Shown: piece after piece, positions 1-5,010 of the stretch
How positions within the stretch are numbered: the first letter of the stretch is position 1
How the letters are laid out: the number at the start of each line of letters is the position of its first letter
Assembly (NCBI GenBank): GCA_017626625.1
Contig: JAGAIK010000510.1
Location: forward strand, 1-6,838
From: Roseburia sp.
Lineage (GTDB): Bacteria; Bacillota; Clostridia; Lachnospirales; Lachnospiraceae
Length of the DNA: 6,838 nt
Direction of reading: 5' to 3'
Notes under the pieces: model-generated
Database searches by the model: none
What the model was told of the DNA's origin: nothing
What the model saw: the letters and a program-made list of their open reading frames with translations, nothing else
Translations under genes and position numbers: made by a program

Positions 1-100
1 CATCGGAACAAAAACAGAGCCTTCTTTGCGCCCTCTGCCTCCACAACCTCACGCCTCTCCCCCCCTGTTGTCTCCCAATCGCTATACCAATAAAAGCAAA

Positions 101-106
101 GAGAGG
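101..106 (+). promoter_or_regulatory. Ribosome binding site of the deacetylase gene
   Basis: GAGAGG lies 9 bases before the ATG at 116 and decides this start over the in-frame ATG at 26, which has no such site and would add 30 residues of low-complexity, proline-rich sequence. The first 80 bases of the window are strongly pyrimidine-rich, and no promoter with acceptable spacing was found there. Confidence 0.7.
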
Positions 107-115
107 TATCCAGCC

Positions 116-928
116 ATGAAAATTTATACCTGTTTCCCACAAGGAAAAGCAAAAGCCCTGACCATGAGCTATGATGACGGAAAAATCCAGGACGAACGTT
201 TGATAGAAATCTTTAACCGCCATGGGATTCGCGGTACTTTTAACTTGAATTACGGCATGATGGACAAAGAAAATCTCACGCCGCCCCGCATTCCCAAGGA
301 GCGCGTAAAGGAATTATACCGGGGACACGAAATTGCCACCCACACTATGACTCACCCCACCATTGCCCGCTGTCCGCTGACACAGGTGGCAGAAGAAATT
401 TTAGAGGACCGGAAAGGCTTAGAGAGCATCACCGGAACCATTGTCAGAGGTCACGCCTATCCTAACGGCTCCTACAGTGAAGAAATCAAACAGCTTTTCC
501 GCCAGTTAGGTATTGCCTACGCCAGAGTGGTAGAAGCTGTGGATGATTATGCCCTTCCCACAGACCCCATGGAATGGCACCCCACCTGCCACCACAACGC
601 ACCGGATCTCATGGAGAAAGCAAAATTTTTTGCCGAATTTAAGAAAAGCCAGTATTTAAAACTGATGTATGTCTGGGGACACAGCTATGAATTTGACAAC
701 AACGATAACTGGAATGTGATAGAAGAATTTTGTGACTACATGGGCGGCAGGGAAGATATCTGGTATGCCACCAATATCGAAATCATAGATTACATGGAAG
801 CTGCCAGAAATCTCCGGTTTTCCGCCGACTGCACCAAAGTCTATAACCCGAGTGCCACCAGTGTCTGGATTCAGATTGACGGGGAACAATGTGTGGAAAT
901 CAAGGGCGGCTGTCTCGTAACATTATAA
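116..928 (+). CDS. Polysaccharide deacetylase family protein (CE4/NodB-like fold), no signal peptide
   Basis: A 270-residue protein. The start at 116 is chosen because a GAGAGG ribosome binding site sits 9 bases upstream and the conserved domain begins at once; the frame is open further upstream, but that stretch is proline-rich and not protein-like. Visible motifs of the NodB/CE4 deacetylase family are TMSYDDG (residues 16-22, giving the Asp pair D20/D21, where family members usually read TFDDG), HTMTH (76-80, the two metal-binding His), YPNGSY (115-120) and a late WGHSYEF (187-193). The family hydrolyses N-acetyl groups of carbohydrates through a bound divalent metal; the substrate here cannot be told. 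There is no signal peptide or membrane segment, so a cytoplasmic enzyme acting on a soluble sugar or a related small amide is plausible. Residues 235-270 form a short beta-rich tail after the barrel. It stands alone and converges on purD. Family is fairly certain, function is not. Confidence 0.85.
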   Translation: MKIYTCFPQGKAKALTMSYDDGKIQDERLIEIFNRHGIRGTFNLNYGMMDKENLTPPRIPKERVKELYRGHEIATHTMTHPTIARCPLTQVAEEILEDRKGLESITGTIVRGHAYPNGSYSEEIKQLFRQLGIAYARVVEAVDDYALPTDPMEWHPTCHHNAPDLMEKAKFFAEFKKSQYLKLMYVWGHSYEFDNNDNWNVIEEFCDYMGGREDIWYATNIEIIDYMEAARNLRFSADCTKVYNPSATSVWIQIDGEQCVEIKGGCLVTL

Positions 929-978
929 GTGCTTTGCCTGCTGTCAGCAAGGAAAGATATGTGGAAATCAAGGGCGGC
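892..978. repeat. 19-bp direct repeat: the end of the deacetylase gene copied into the spacer
   Basis: TGTGGAAATCAAGGGCGGC occurs at 892-910, inside the last codons of the deacetylase gene, and again at 960-978, 68 bases later and outside the gene. Similarity resumes after a short divergent stretch and a 1-base offset: GTAACATTATAA (917-928) against GTAACATGATAT (986-997). The second copy would read VEIKGGRLGNMIS in its own frame, against the real tail VEIKGGCLVTL, and has no start signal. It looks like a decayed local duplication of the gene end. Confidence 0.75.
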
Positions 979-1010
979 AGATTGGGTAACATGATATCTT
1001 TTCCTGTTGC
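947..1010. repeat. Imperfect inverted repeat around the second copy of the gene tail
   Basis: GCAAGGAAAGATAT (947-960) is complementary, with small bulges, to ATATCTTTTCCTGTTGC (994-1010). The 33 bases between the arms hold the second copy of the duplicated gene end. A transcript of either strand could fold here, but there is no following U-run, so this is not a convincing terminator. Confidence 0.45.
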
Positions 1011-1024
1011 CGGCAATTAAAATT

Positions 1025-1068
1025 GGCAGATTGTACAAAGGTTTATTCTTCTCTTTGTACAATCTGCC
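1025..1068 (-). terminator. Perfect 16-bp inverted repeat between convergent genes, probable purD terminator
   Basis: GGCAGATTGTACAAAG (1025-1040) and CTTTGTACAATCTGCC (1053-1068) pair perfectly around a 12-base loop. It begins 25 bases past the purD stop. On the minus strand the stem is followed by AATTTTAATTG, a U-rich tail that suits factor-independent termination of the purine transcript. On the plus strand the following sequence is TCATATCC, a poorer tail, so termination of the deacetylase transcript here is possible but less certain. Confidence 0.75.
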
Positions 1069-1093
1069 TCATATCCGAATACCAATATTGTTT

Positions 1094-2371
1094 TTATTTC
1101 ACCTGGTCAATCGCTTTTCCGATATCGTGACGCATATATTTATTTGCAAAATCAACCCACTCTGTTGCCTCATAGGCTTTCGCCCTGGCTTCTTTTAAAT
1201 CAGCCCCGGTAGCAGTGATTCCCAGAACACGTCCGCCGTTGGTGACAATCTTCCCTGCCTCATCAAATTTCGTTCCGGCATGGAAACAGTAATAATCCTC
1301 TTTTCCGTCGAACTTCTCAAGCCCGGTAATCTCAAACCCTTTCTCGTAAGCCACCGGATAACCGTCCGAAGCGAGCACTACACAGACCGCTGCATTGTCT
1401 TCGAACTGCAAATCAACGCTGTCTAATTTTCCCTCCACGCAGGCTTCCATCACGTCAATGATATCGTTTTTCATTCTCGGCAGTACCACCTGCGCCTCCG
1501 GGTCTCCAAAACGTGCATTATACTCTAACACCTTCGGGCCGTCCTCCGTCAGCATTAAACCAAAGAAAATAACTCCCGTAAAAGGTCTGCCCTCCGCTGC
1601 CATGGCGTCCACCGTTGCCTGGTAAATATGTTTCCGGCAGAACTCGTCCACCTCTTTGGTATAAAACGGACTTGGAGAGAAATTTCCCATTCCTCCGGTA
1701 TTTAAGCCCTGATCTCCGTCCTTGGCACGTTTATGGTCCTGTGCGGAGGACATGATACGGATGGTTTTTCCGTCCACGAAGGAAAGAACTGAAACCTCCC
1801 TGCCTGTCATAAATTCTTCTACCACCATGGTGTTGCCGGCAGTACCGAATTTCTTATCCTCCATAATTTCCTTGACGCCTGCTTTTGCCTCCTCTAAGGT
1901 GTTACAGATTAACACGCCTTTTCCTAAGGCAAGACCGTCCGCTTTTAGTACGATGGGCATCTTTGCCGTCTCAAGATAAGCAAGCGCTTCCTCCGGTGAA
2001 GTAAAATTCTCATAAGCTGCGGTGGGAATATTGTATTTTTTCATCAAGTCCTTGGAAAATGCTTTGGAGCCCTCTAAGATAGCTGCATTTTTTCTGGGTC
2101 CGAATACCTTTAAGCCCTCTGCTTCAAAGGCGTCTACCACGCCGCCCACTAAGGGATCGTCCATACCGATAATGGTAAAATCAATCTCTTTTTCCTTGGC
2201 AAATGCCACTAATTTATCAAATTCCATGGCTCCGATTGCCACGCACTCTGCTAAGGCTGCAATTCCGGCATTTCCCGGTGCACAGTAAATCTTATCTACC
2301 CGCGGGCTTTTTGCCACACTTGTCACAATGGCATGTTCACGTCCGCCGCTTCCAACTACTAATACTTTCAT
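1094..2371 (-). CDS. purD: Phosphoribosylamine--glycine ligase (GAR synthetase)
   Basis: A 425-residue cytoplasmic enzyme, the usual length for PurD. It joins 5-phosphoribosylamine and glycine using ATP to give glycinamide ribonucleotide (GAR), the second step of IMP synthesis. Visible family signatures are the N-terminal GSGGREH (residues 7-13), the ATP-grasp stretch KADGLALGKGV (143-153), VVEEFMTGREVSVL (183-196), QDHKRAKDGD (211-220), NTGGMG (224-229) and LEYNARFGDPEAQ (282-294), where E283 and N285 should bind metal. The C-terminal domain ends with RHDIG (414-418). The start at 2371 is chosen over the in-frame ATG at 2401 because it has an AGGAGG site at ideal spacing and gives the standard MKVLVVGSGG beginning. 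The stretch IIGMDDPLVGG (68-77, where many PurD proteins have a PE-containing version) is intact and appears to be a lineage variant. It is the last gene of the purMND run, 63 bp after purN. Confidence 0.97.
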   Translation of the reverse strand: MKVLVVGSGGREHAIVTSVAKSPRVDKIYCAPGNAGIAALAECVAIGAMEFDKLVAFAKEKEIDFTIIGMDDPLVGGVVDAFEAEGLKVFGPRKNAAILEGSKAFSKDLMKKYNIPTAAYENFTSPEEALAYLETAKMPIVLKADGLALGKGVLICNTLEEAKAGVKEIMEDKKFGTAGNTMVVEEFMTGREVSVLSFVDGKTIRIMSSAQDHKRAKDGDQGLNTGGMGNFSPSPFYTKEVDEFCRKHIYQATVDAMAAEGRPFTGVIFFGLMLTEDGPKVLEYNARFGDPEAQVVLPRMKNDIIDVMEACVEGKLDSVDLQFEDNAAVCVVLASDGYPVAYEKGFEITGLEKFDGKEDYYCFHAGTKFDEAGKIVTNGGRVLGITATGADLKEARAKAYEATEWVDFANKYMRHDIGKAIDQVK

Positions 2372-2378
2372 GTTTTTT

Positions 2379-2384
2379 CCTCCT
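2379..2384 (-). promoter_or_regulatory. Ribosome binding site of purD
   Basis: The minus strand reads AGGAGG, 7 bases before the ATG ending at 2371. This consensus site fixes the purD start and lies just downstream of the purN-purD intercistronic stem. Confidence 0.85.
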
Positions 2385-2400
2385 GCTTCTTTACATGGCA

Positions 2401-2428
2401 AAAACGTCCACCTTGCGATGGGCGTTTT
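2401..2428 (-). other. Intercistronic stem-loop between purN and purD
   Basis: AAAACGTCCA (2401-2410) and TGGGCGTTTT (2419-2428) form a 10-bp stem with an 8-base loop. The single imperfect pair is a C-A mismatch in the minus-strand transcript. The stem starts 6 bases after the purN stop and ends 16 bases before the purD ribosome binding site; its 3' arm ends in GUUUU on the transcript. It could be a weak terminator, a processing or stability element, or a structure that tunes purD translation. Only the pairing is seen. Confidence 0.5.
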
Positions 2429-2434
2429 CGTCCT

Positions 2435-3061
2435 TTAGTCTTTGATTATCACCTGTCCGCCTGTCACGGAAACCCTGCCGTTTGCAATTAAATCAATGGC
2501 TTTTGGCATAATCTTCCACTCCGCTTCTTCCATGACACGGCGCTGTAAAATTTCCGGGGTATCCCCCTGTTTTACTTCCACTGCCTTCTGTAAAATAATA
2601 GGCCCGGTATCTGTGCCTGCGTCCACAAAATGAACGGTAGCCCCGGTCACCTTCACGCCCCTTCTCAGCGCTTCTTCATGCACTTTCAGCCCGTAAAAGC
2701 CCTTTCCGCAAAAGGAGGGAATGAGGGACGGATGGATATTGATGATACGGTTTTCGTACTGCTTTATCATCATTTCCGGCAGCACCACCAAAAAGCCCGC
2801 CAAAACCACCAAATCCACCTGATAGGAATTTAATTTTTCCAGAAAATCTTTATTAAAGTCCTCACGGTTTTCGTACTGCTTCGGCGAAATACAGAGTGCC
2901 TCTATGCCATGCTTTGCGGCACGCTCTAGGGCATAGGCATTGGCATTGTTGCTGATGACAACGGAAATCTCCGTATTGGTAATGGTGCCGTTTCCGATGG
3001 CATCTATAATTGCCTGCAGGTTTGTTCCGCCTCCGGAGACGAGTACTGCAATTTTTAACAT
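2435..3061 (-). CDS. purN: Phosphoribosylglycinamide formyltransferase (GAR transformylase, folate-dependent)
   Basis: A 208-residue cytoplasmic enzyme, normal family length. It transfers the formyl group of 10-formyltetrahydrofolate to GAR to give FGAR, the third step of IMP synthesis. The phosphate-binding start [13 protein letters not shown] (residues 6-18) and the catalytic block are intact: N108 and H110 in [10 protein letters not shown], and D151 in [11 protein letters not shown], matching the Asn-His-Asp triad known for this family. Near the C-terminus it reads EWKIMPKAI (181-189), where many relatives have EH in place of EW; this is not a catalytic position. Its ATG overlaps the end of purM by 7 bp (ATGTTAA), and its AAGGAG site (3069-3074) lies within purM codons, so translation is probably coupled. 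An 18-bp direct repeat encodes KQYENR twice (residues 61-66 and 100-105). Confidence 0.97.
   Translation of the reverse strand: MLKIAVLVSGGGTNLQAIIDAIGNGTITNTEISVVISNNANAYALERAAKHGIEALCISPKQYENREDFNKDFLEKLNSYQVDLVVLAGFLVVLPEMMIKQYENRIINIHPSLIPSFCGKGFYGLKVHEEALRRGVKVTGATVHFVDAGTDTGPIILQKAVEVKQGDTPEILQRRVMEEAEWKIMPKAIDLIANGRVSVTGGQVIIKD
2747..2881. repeat. 18-bp direct repeat inside purN
   Basis: ACGGTTTTCGTACTGCTT occurs at 2747-2764 and at 2864-2881, 117 bases apart, so in frame. Each copy is exactly six codons on the minus strand and encodes KQYENR with identical codons. Identity stops at the codon borders on both sides, since P/I precede and E/I follow. Confidence 0.9.
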
Positions 3062-4080
3062 AAGGTTACTCCTTTTTCACCGTCTTTTACTTCTCCAAGA
3101 ACATATGCCGTCTCTCCGGCTGCCCCGATTGCCTCCAGGGTTTTCTGGACGTCTGCCGCATCCACTGCCAATACCATGCCGATACCCATGTTGAAGGTAT
3201 TGTACATGATTTTTTCTTCCACCTGACCTTCTCTTGCCATCATTTTAAAGATTGGCGGCACCTCGTAACTGTCTTTCTTAATGACTGCATGTTGGCCCTC
3301 CGGCAGCATTCTCGGCACGTTCTCATAGAAACCGCCTCCGGTAATATGGCTGCAGGCTTTCACGCGAACTCCCGCTTCTTTGATACTGCGCAGCGCCTTT
3401 ACATAAATCCTGGTAGGAGCAAGCAATGTTTCCCCTAACGTCTTTCCTAATTCTTCGTGGTATGTATTTAAAGTTTCTTTGTCCATTGTAAAGATTTTAC
3501 GCACAAGGGAAAAACCGTTCGAATGTACGCCGGAAGAAGCCATGCCGATTAACACGTCTCCCGCCTTTAAATCCGCTCCGGTAATGATATCCTTCTCATC
3601 CACAACGCCTACGGCAAATCCGGCGAGGTCATACTCGTCCTCCGGCATTAACCCCGGATGCTCCGCTGTCTCTCCGCCAATTAAAGCAGCGCCGGACTGT
3701 TTGCAGCCCTCTGCCACACCGCTTACGATGGTGGCGATTTTTTCCGGGTAATTCTTTCCACATGCGATATAATCTAAAAAGAATAAAGGCTCTGCGCCTG
3801 CGCAGACAACATCATTCACGCACATTGCCACACAGTCAATCCCTATGGTATCATGCTTGTCTAACAGAAATGCCAGTTTCACCTTCGTGCCGCAGCCGTC
3901 TGTTCCGGACAGCAGCACCGGTTTTTCCATATTTTTGAATGCCTCCATGGAGAATGCACCGGAGAATCCGCCAAGCCCCGTCAAAACCTCCGGGCGCATG
4001 GTTCCTTTGACATATTTTTTCATTAACTCCACTGATTTGTATCCTGCTTCAATATCAACACCGGAATTCTTGTAATCCAT
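3055..4080 (-). CDS. purM: Phosphoribosylformylglycinamidine cyclo-ligase (AIR synthetase)
   Basis: A 341-residue cytoplasmic enzyme close to the usual family length. It closes the imidazole ring, turning FGAM into aminoimidazole ribonucleotide (AIR) with ATP, the fifth step of IMP synthesis. Visible signatures in order are GGFSGAF (residues 37-43), the nucleotide-binding [13 protein letters not shown] (58-70), [20 protein letters not shown] (81-100), GGETAEHPG (135-143), DLAGFAVG (151-158), the Gly-rich [14 protein letters not shown] (179-192) and [13 protein letters not shown] (245-257). The start at 4080 is chosen because GAGG lies 8 bases upstream and the product begins [13 protein letters not shown] like its relatives; the in-frame ATG at 4164 would add 28 basic residues read out of a structured leader. 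It heads the purM-purN-purD run and has a candidate promoter of its own about 120 bp upstream. Confidence 0.97.
   Translation of the reverse strand: MDYKNSGVDIEAGYKSVELMKKYVKGTMRPEVLTGLGGFSGAFSMEAFKNMEKPVLLSGTDGCGTKVKLAFLLDKHDTIGIDCVAMCVNDVVCAGAEPLFFLDYIACGKNYPEKIATIVSGVAEGCKQSGAALIGGETAEHPGLMPEDEYDLAGFAVGVVDEKDIITGADLKAGDVLIGMASSGVHSNGFSLVRKIFTMDKETLNTYHEELGKTLGETLLAPTRIYVKALRSIKEAGVRVKACSHITGGGFYENVPRMLPEGQHAVIKKDSYEVPPIFKMMAREGQVEEKIMYNTFNMGIGMVLAVDAADVQKTLEAIGAAGETAYVLGEVKDGEKGVTLC
3069..3074 (-). promoter_or_regulatory. purN ribosome binding site embedded in the end of purM
   Basis: The minus strand reads AAGGAG, 7 bases before the purN ATG, inside the last purM codons (…EKGVTLC). Together with the 7-bp gene overlap this favours translational coupling, with ribosomes ending purM restarting on purN. 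Confidence 0.8.
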
Positions 4081-4088
4081 TGATTTTA

Positions 4089-4092
4089 CCTC
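4089..4092 (-). promoter_or_regulatory. Ribosome binding site of purM
   Basis: GAGG (within ATGAGG) on the minus strand lies 8 bases before the ATG at 4080. It is weaker than the AAGGAG of purN and purE and the AGGAGG of purD, but it decides the purM start against the upstream in-frame ATG at 4164. Confidence 0.7.
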
Positions 4093-4103
4093 ATTTCTGC
4101 ACG

Positions 4104-4172
4104 GCTTGCCTTCCCGTCGCTTCCGGGATAAAGACTGCTGTCTTTTGTCCGTGACTGCCGGCAAGCACGGAC
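4104..4172 (-). ncRNA. Structured purM 5' leader, candidate cis-regulatory RNA of unknown class
   Basis: In the minus-strand transcript three stems follow each other: GTCCGTG/CACGGAC (4172-4166 with 4153-4147), AAAGAC/GTCTTT (4145-4140 with 4135-4130) and TCCCG/CGGGA (4128-4124 with 4116-4112). In addition GCTTGCC (4166-4160), mostly in the loop of the first stem, is fully complementary to GGCAAGC (4110-4104), about 11 bases before the purM ribosome binding site. That 7-bp pairing would close a junction around the second and third stems and competes with the first. The sequence does not match the guanine, PRPP/ykkC, THF or ZTP (pfl) riboswitch signatures I know. The pairings are seen; a regulatory role is inference. 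Confidence 0.35.
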
Positions 4173-4198
4173 GAATATTGATTGGTTACTCTAGTTAT

Positions 4199-4228
4199 AG
4201 TATAGCTTTAAATACGCATATTTTCCAA
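4199..4228 (-). promoter_or_regulatory. Candidate sigma-A type promoter for purMND
   Basis: On the minus strand TTGGAA (4228-4223) and TATACT (4204-4199) are separated by 18 bases, each close to the TTGACA and TATAAT consensus. The surrounding sequence is AT-rich. Transcription would start near 4190 and give a leader of about 110 bases before purM. Confidence 0.5.
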
Positions 4229-4361
4229 TTATATATTATTATCCGTTCTATTAGTTTTACTAATATGTATTGTTTGTTAGTTTTTAATTTCTTATAAAAC
4301 TTTGCTTGCGTCTTTATGATACTGCAGAAAAGTACCCGAATGTATACTGGACATAAACAGC

Positions 4362-4395
4362 GAAAGAGAGCAGGCATAGCTGCCTGCTCTCTTTC
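4362..4395 (-). terminator. Perfect 15-bp hairpin after purE
   Basis: GAAAGAGAGCAGGCA (4362-4376) and TGCCTGCTCTCTTTC (4381-4395) pair perfectly around a 4-base loop, 17 bases past the purE stop. On the minus strand the stem is followed by GCTGTTTATG, which is only moderately U-rich, so termination may be partial. On the plus strand the flank AATATTTCTTCTATTATTT is more T-rich, but no plus-strand gene reaches it. It is most likely the purE terminator. Confidence 0.65.
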
Positions 4396-4412
4396 AATAT
4401 TTCTTCTATTAT

Positions 4413-4913
4413 TTAGTAATTCTTATATCCCACTTCCTGCAGTCTGGCATCCTTAGCCTGCACCTGCTCTTTTAATTCTTCCGAATACTCTTTCAATTTC
4501 TGTAAAATTGCATCATCCGATGTCGCCAGAATTTTTGCTGCAAGTAATCCTGCATTTGCACCGCCGTTAATTGCCACAGTGGCAACCGGAATGCCGGAGG
4601 GCATCTGTACGATGGAATACAGGGAATCCCTTCCTCCCAGTGATGTGGTGTGCATTGGAATCCCAATCACCGGCATGGGGAAAATTGCGGCGCACATGCC
4701 CGGAAGGTGTGCCGCCATTCCCGCACCTGCAATAATGACCTTAAATCCCTTCGCCTCTGCACCTTTTGCATATTCAAAAAATACATCCGGCTCACGGTGT
4801 GCGGAAATGATAGTCATTTCATAATCAATTCCTAACTTGTCCAGAATATCAGCAGCCTTTGCCATTACCGGCATATCGGAATCGCTGCCCATTACAATAC
4901 CTACTTTTGCCAT
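4413..4913 (-). CDS. purE: N5-carboxyaminoimidazole ribonucleotide mutase (AIR carboxylase catalytic subunit, class I type)
   Basis: A 166-residue cytoplasmic protein, typical of bacterial PurE, which forms homo-octamers. Class I enzymes convert N5-CAIR, made by PurK, into CAIR. Visible signatures are MGSDSDMPVM (residues 8-17, the phosphate and substrate loop), SAHREPD (37-43, with the catalytic H39), AGAGMAAHLPGMCA (62-75), PVIGIPM (81-87), SLGGRDSLYSIVQMPSGIPV (91-110) and NAGLLAAKIL (120-129). The start has an AAGGAG site 7 bases upstream (4921-4926). It is separated from the M29 peptidase gene by 97 bp and from purM by a hairpin and an AT-rich spacer, so it may be its own transcription unit. 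No purK lies in the window. The mutase assignment over a class II carboxylase rests on overall likeness to class I sequences and is less certain than the family. Confidence 0.96.
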   Translation of the reverse strand: MAKVGIVMGSDSDMPVMAKAADILDKLGIDYEMTIISAHREPDVFFEYAKGAEAKGFKVIIAGAGMAAHLPGMCAAIFPMPVIGIPMHTTSLGGRDSLYSIVQMPSGIPVATVAINGGANAGLLAAKILATSDDAILQKLKEYSEELKEQVQAKDARLQEVGYKNY

Positions 4914-4950
4914 GGTTACTCTCCTTTTTATCTCTCTTTTTCTCTGTTTC

Positions 4951-4964
4951 GAGCCGTTTCGCTC
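4951..4964 (-). other. Short stem in the purE leader
   Basis: GAGC-CGTTTC-GCTC forms a 4-bp stem with a 6-base loop, flanked by repeated GTTTCG on the plus strand (CGAAAC on the transcript). It is small and could be chance. The 97-bp gap it sits in holds no promoter I can support: a TATATT lies near 4976-4981 but lacks a good -35 box at normal spacing. Confidence 0.2.
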
Positions 4965-4991
4965 TGTTTTTAAAATATACTCTATGTATCA

Positions 4992-5007
4992 ACGGGCTGC
5001 TGCCCGC
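4992..5007 (-). terminator. Possible weak terminator of the M29 peptidase gene
   Basis: The minus strand reads GCGGGC-AGCA-GCCCGT directly after the peptidase stop codon: five G-C pairs plus one G-U around a 4-base loop. The following sequence TGATACATAG is not U-rich, so read-through into purE is likely even if the stem forms. Confidence 0.35.
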
Positions 5008-5010
5008 TAA

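Larger units (their letters stand above)
4081..4412 (-). other. 332-bp AT-rich spacer between purE and purM
   Basis: No credible gene lies here. From the purE side it holds a perfect 15-bp hairpin (4362-4395), then a strongly AT-rich stretch (about 4187-4320) with a candidate promoter (4199-4228), then a GC-richer leader with several short stems (4104-4172), and finally the purM ribosome binding site (GAGG, 4089-4092). A 60-residue frame on the minus strand (4195-4377) starts inside the hairpin loop and crosses AT-rich sequence; it has no family resemblance and a poor ribosome binding site. Confidence 0.7.

Noticed and set aside
26..115. Upstream extension of the deacetylase frame to the ATG at 26
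   Set aside because: No ribosome binding site, proline-rich low-complexity translation, and the conserved domain starts right after the ATG at 116.
871..1198. Small frames in the convergent spacer (871-1062 minus and 1007-1198 plus)
   Set aside because: They cross the terminator stem and the ends of known genes, and have no ribosome binding site or protein-like composition.
4081..4164. Longer purM reading frame starting at 4164
   Set aside because: The extra 28 residues are basic and not PurM-like and are read from the stem-rich leader; the ATG at 4080 has a ribosome binding site and gives the normal N-terminus.
4147..4173. Plus-strand resemblance (CGTGACTG…) to the start of the ZTP (pfl) riboswitch
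   Set aside because: It is on the strand opposite to purM, and the required 3' signature (CCGNCTGGGC-like) is absent on either strand nearby.
4195..4377. A 60-residue minus-strand frame in the purE-purM spacer, possibly a leader peptide
   Set aside because: It begins in the loop of the purE hairpin, runs through AT-rich sequence, lacks a good ribosome binding site, overlaps the candidate promoter and resembles no family or run of regulatory codons.
4946..4964. Repeated GTTTCG in the purE leader as a PurR operator
   Set aside because: It matches neither the B. subtilis PurBox (CCGAAC core) nor the E. coli PurR palindrome; two 6-mers in a low-complexity stretch are weak evidence.
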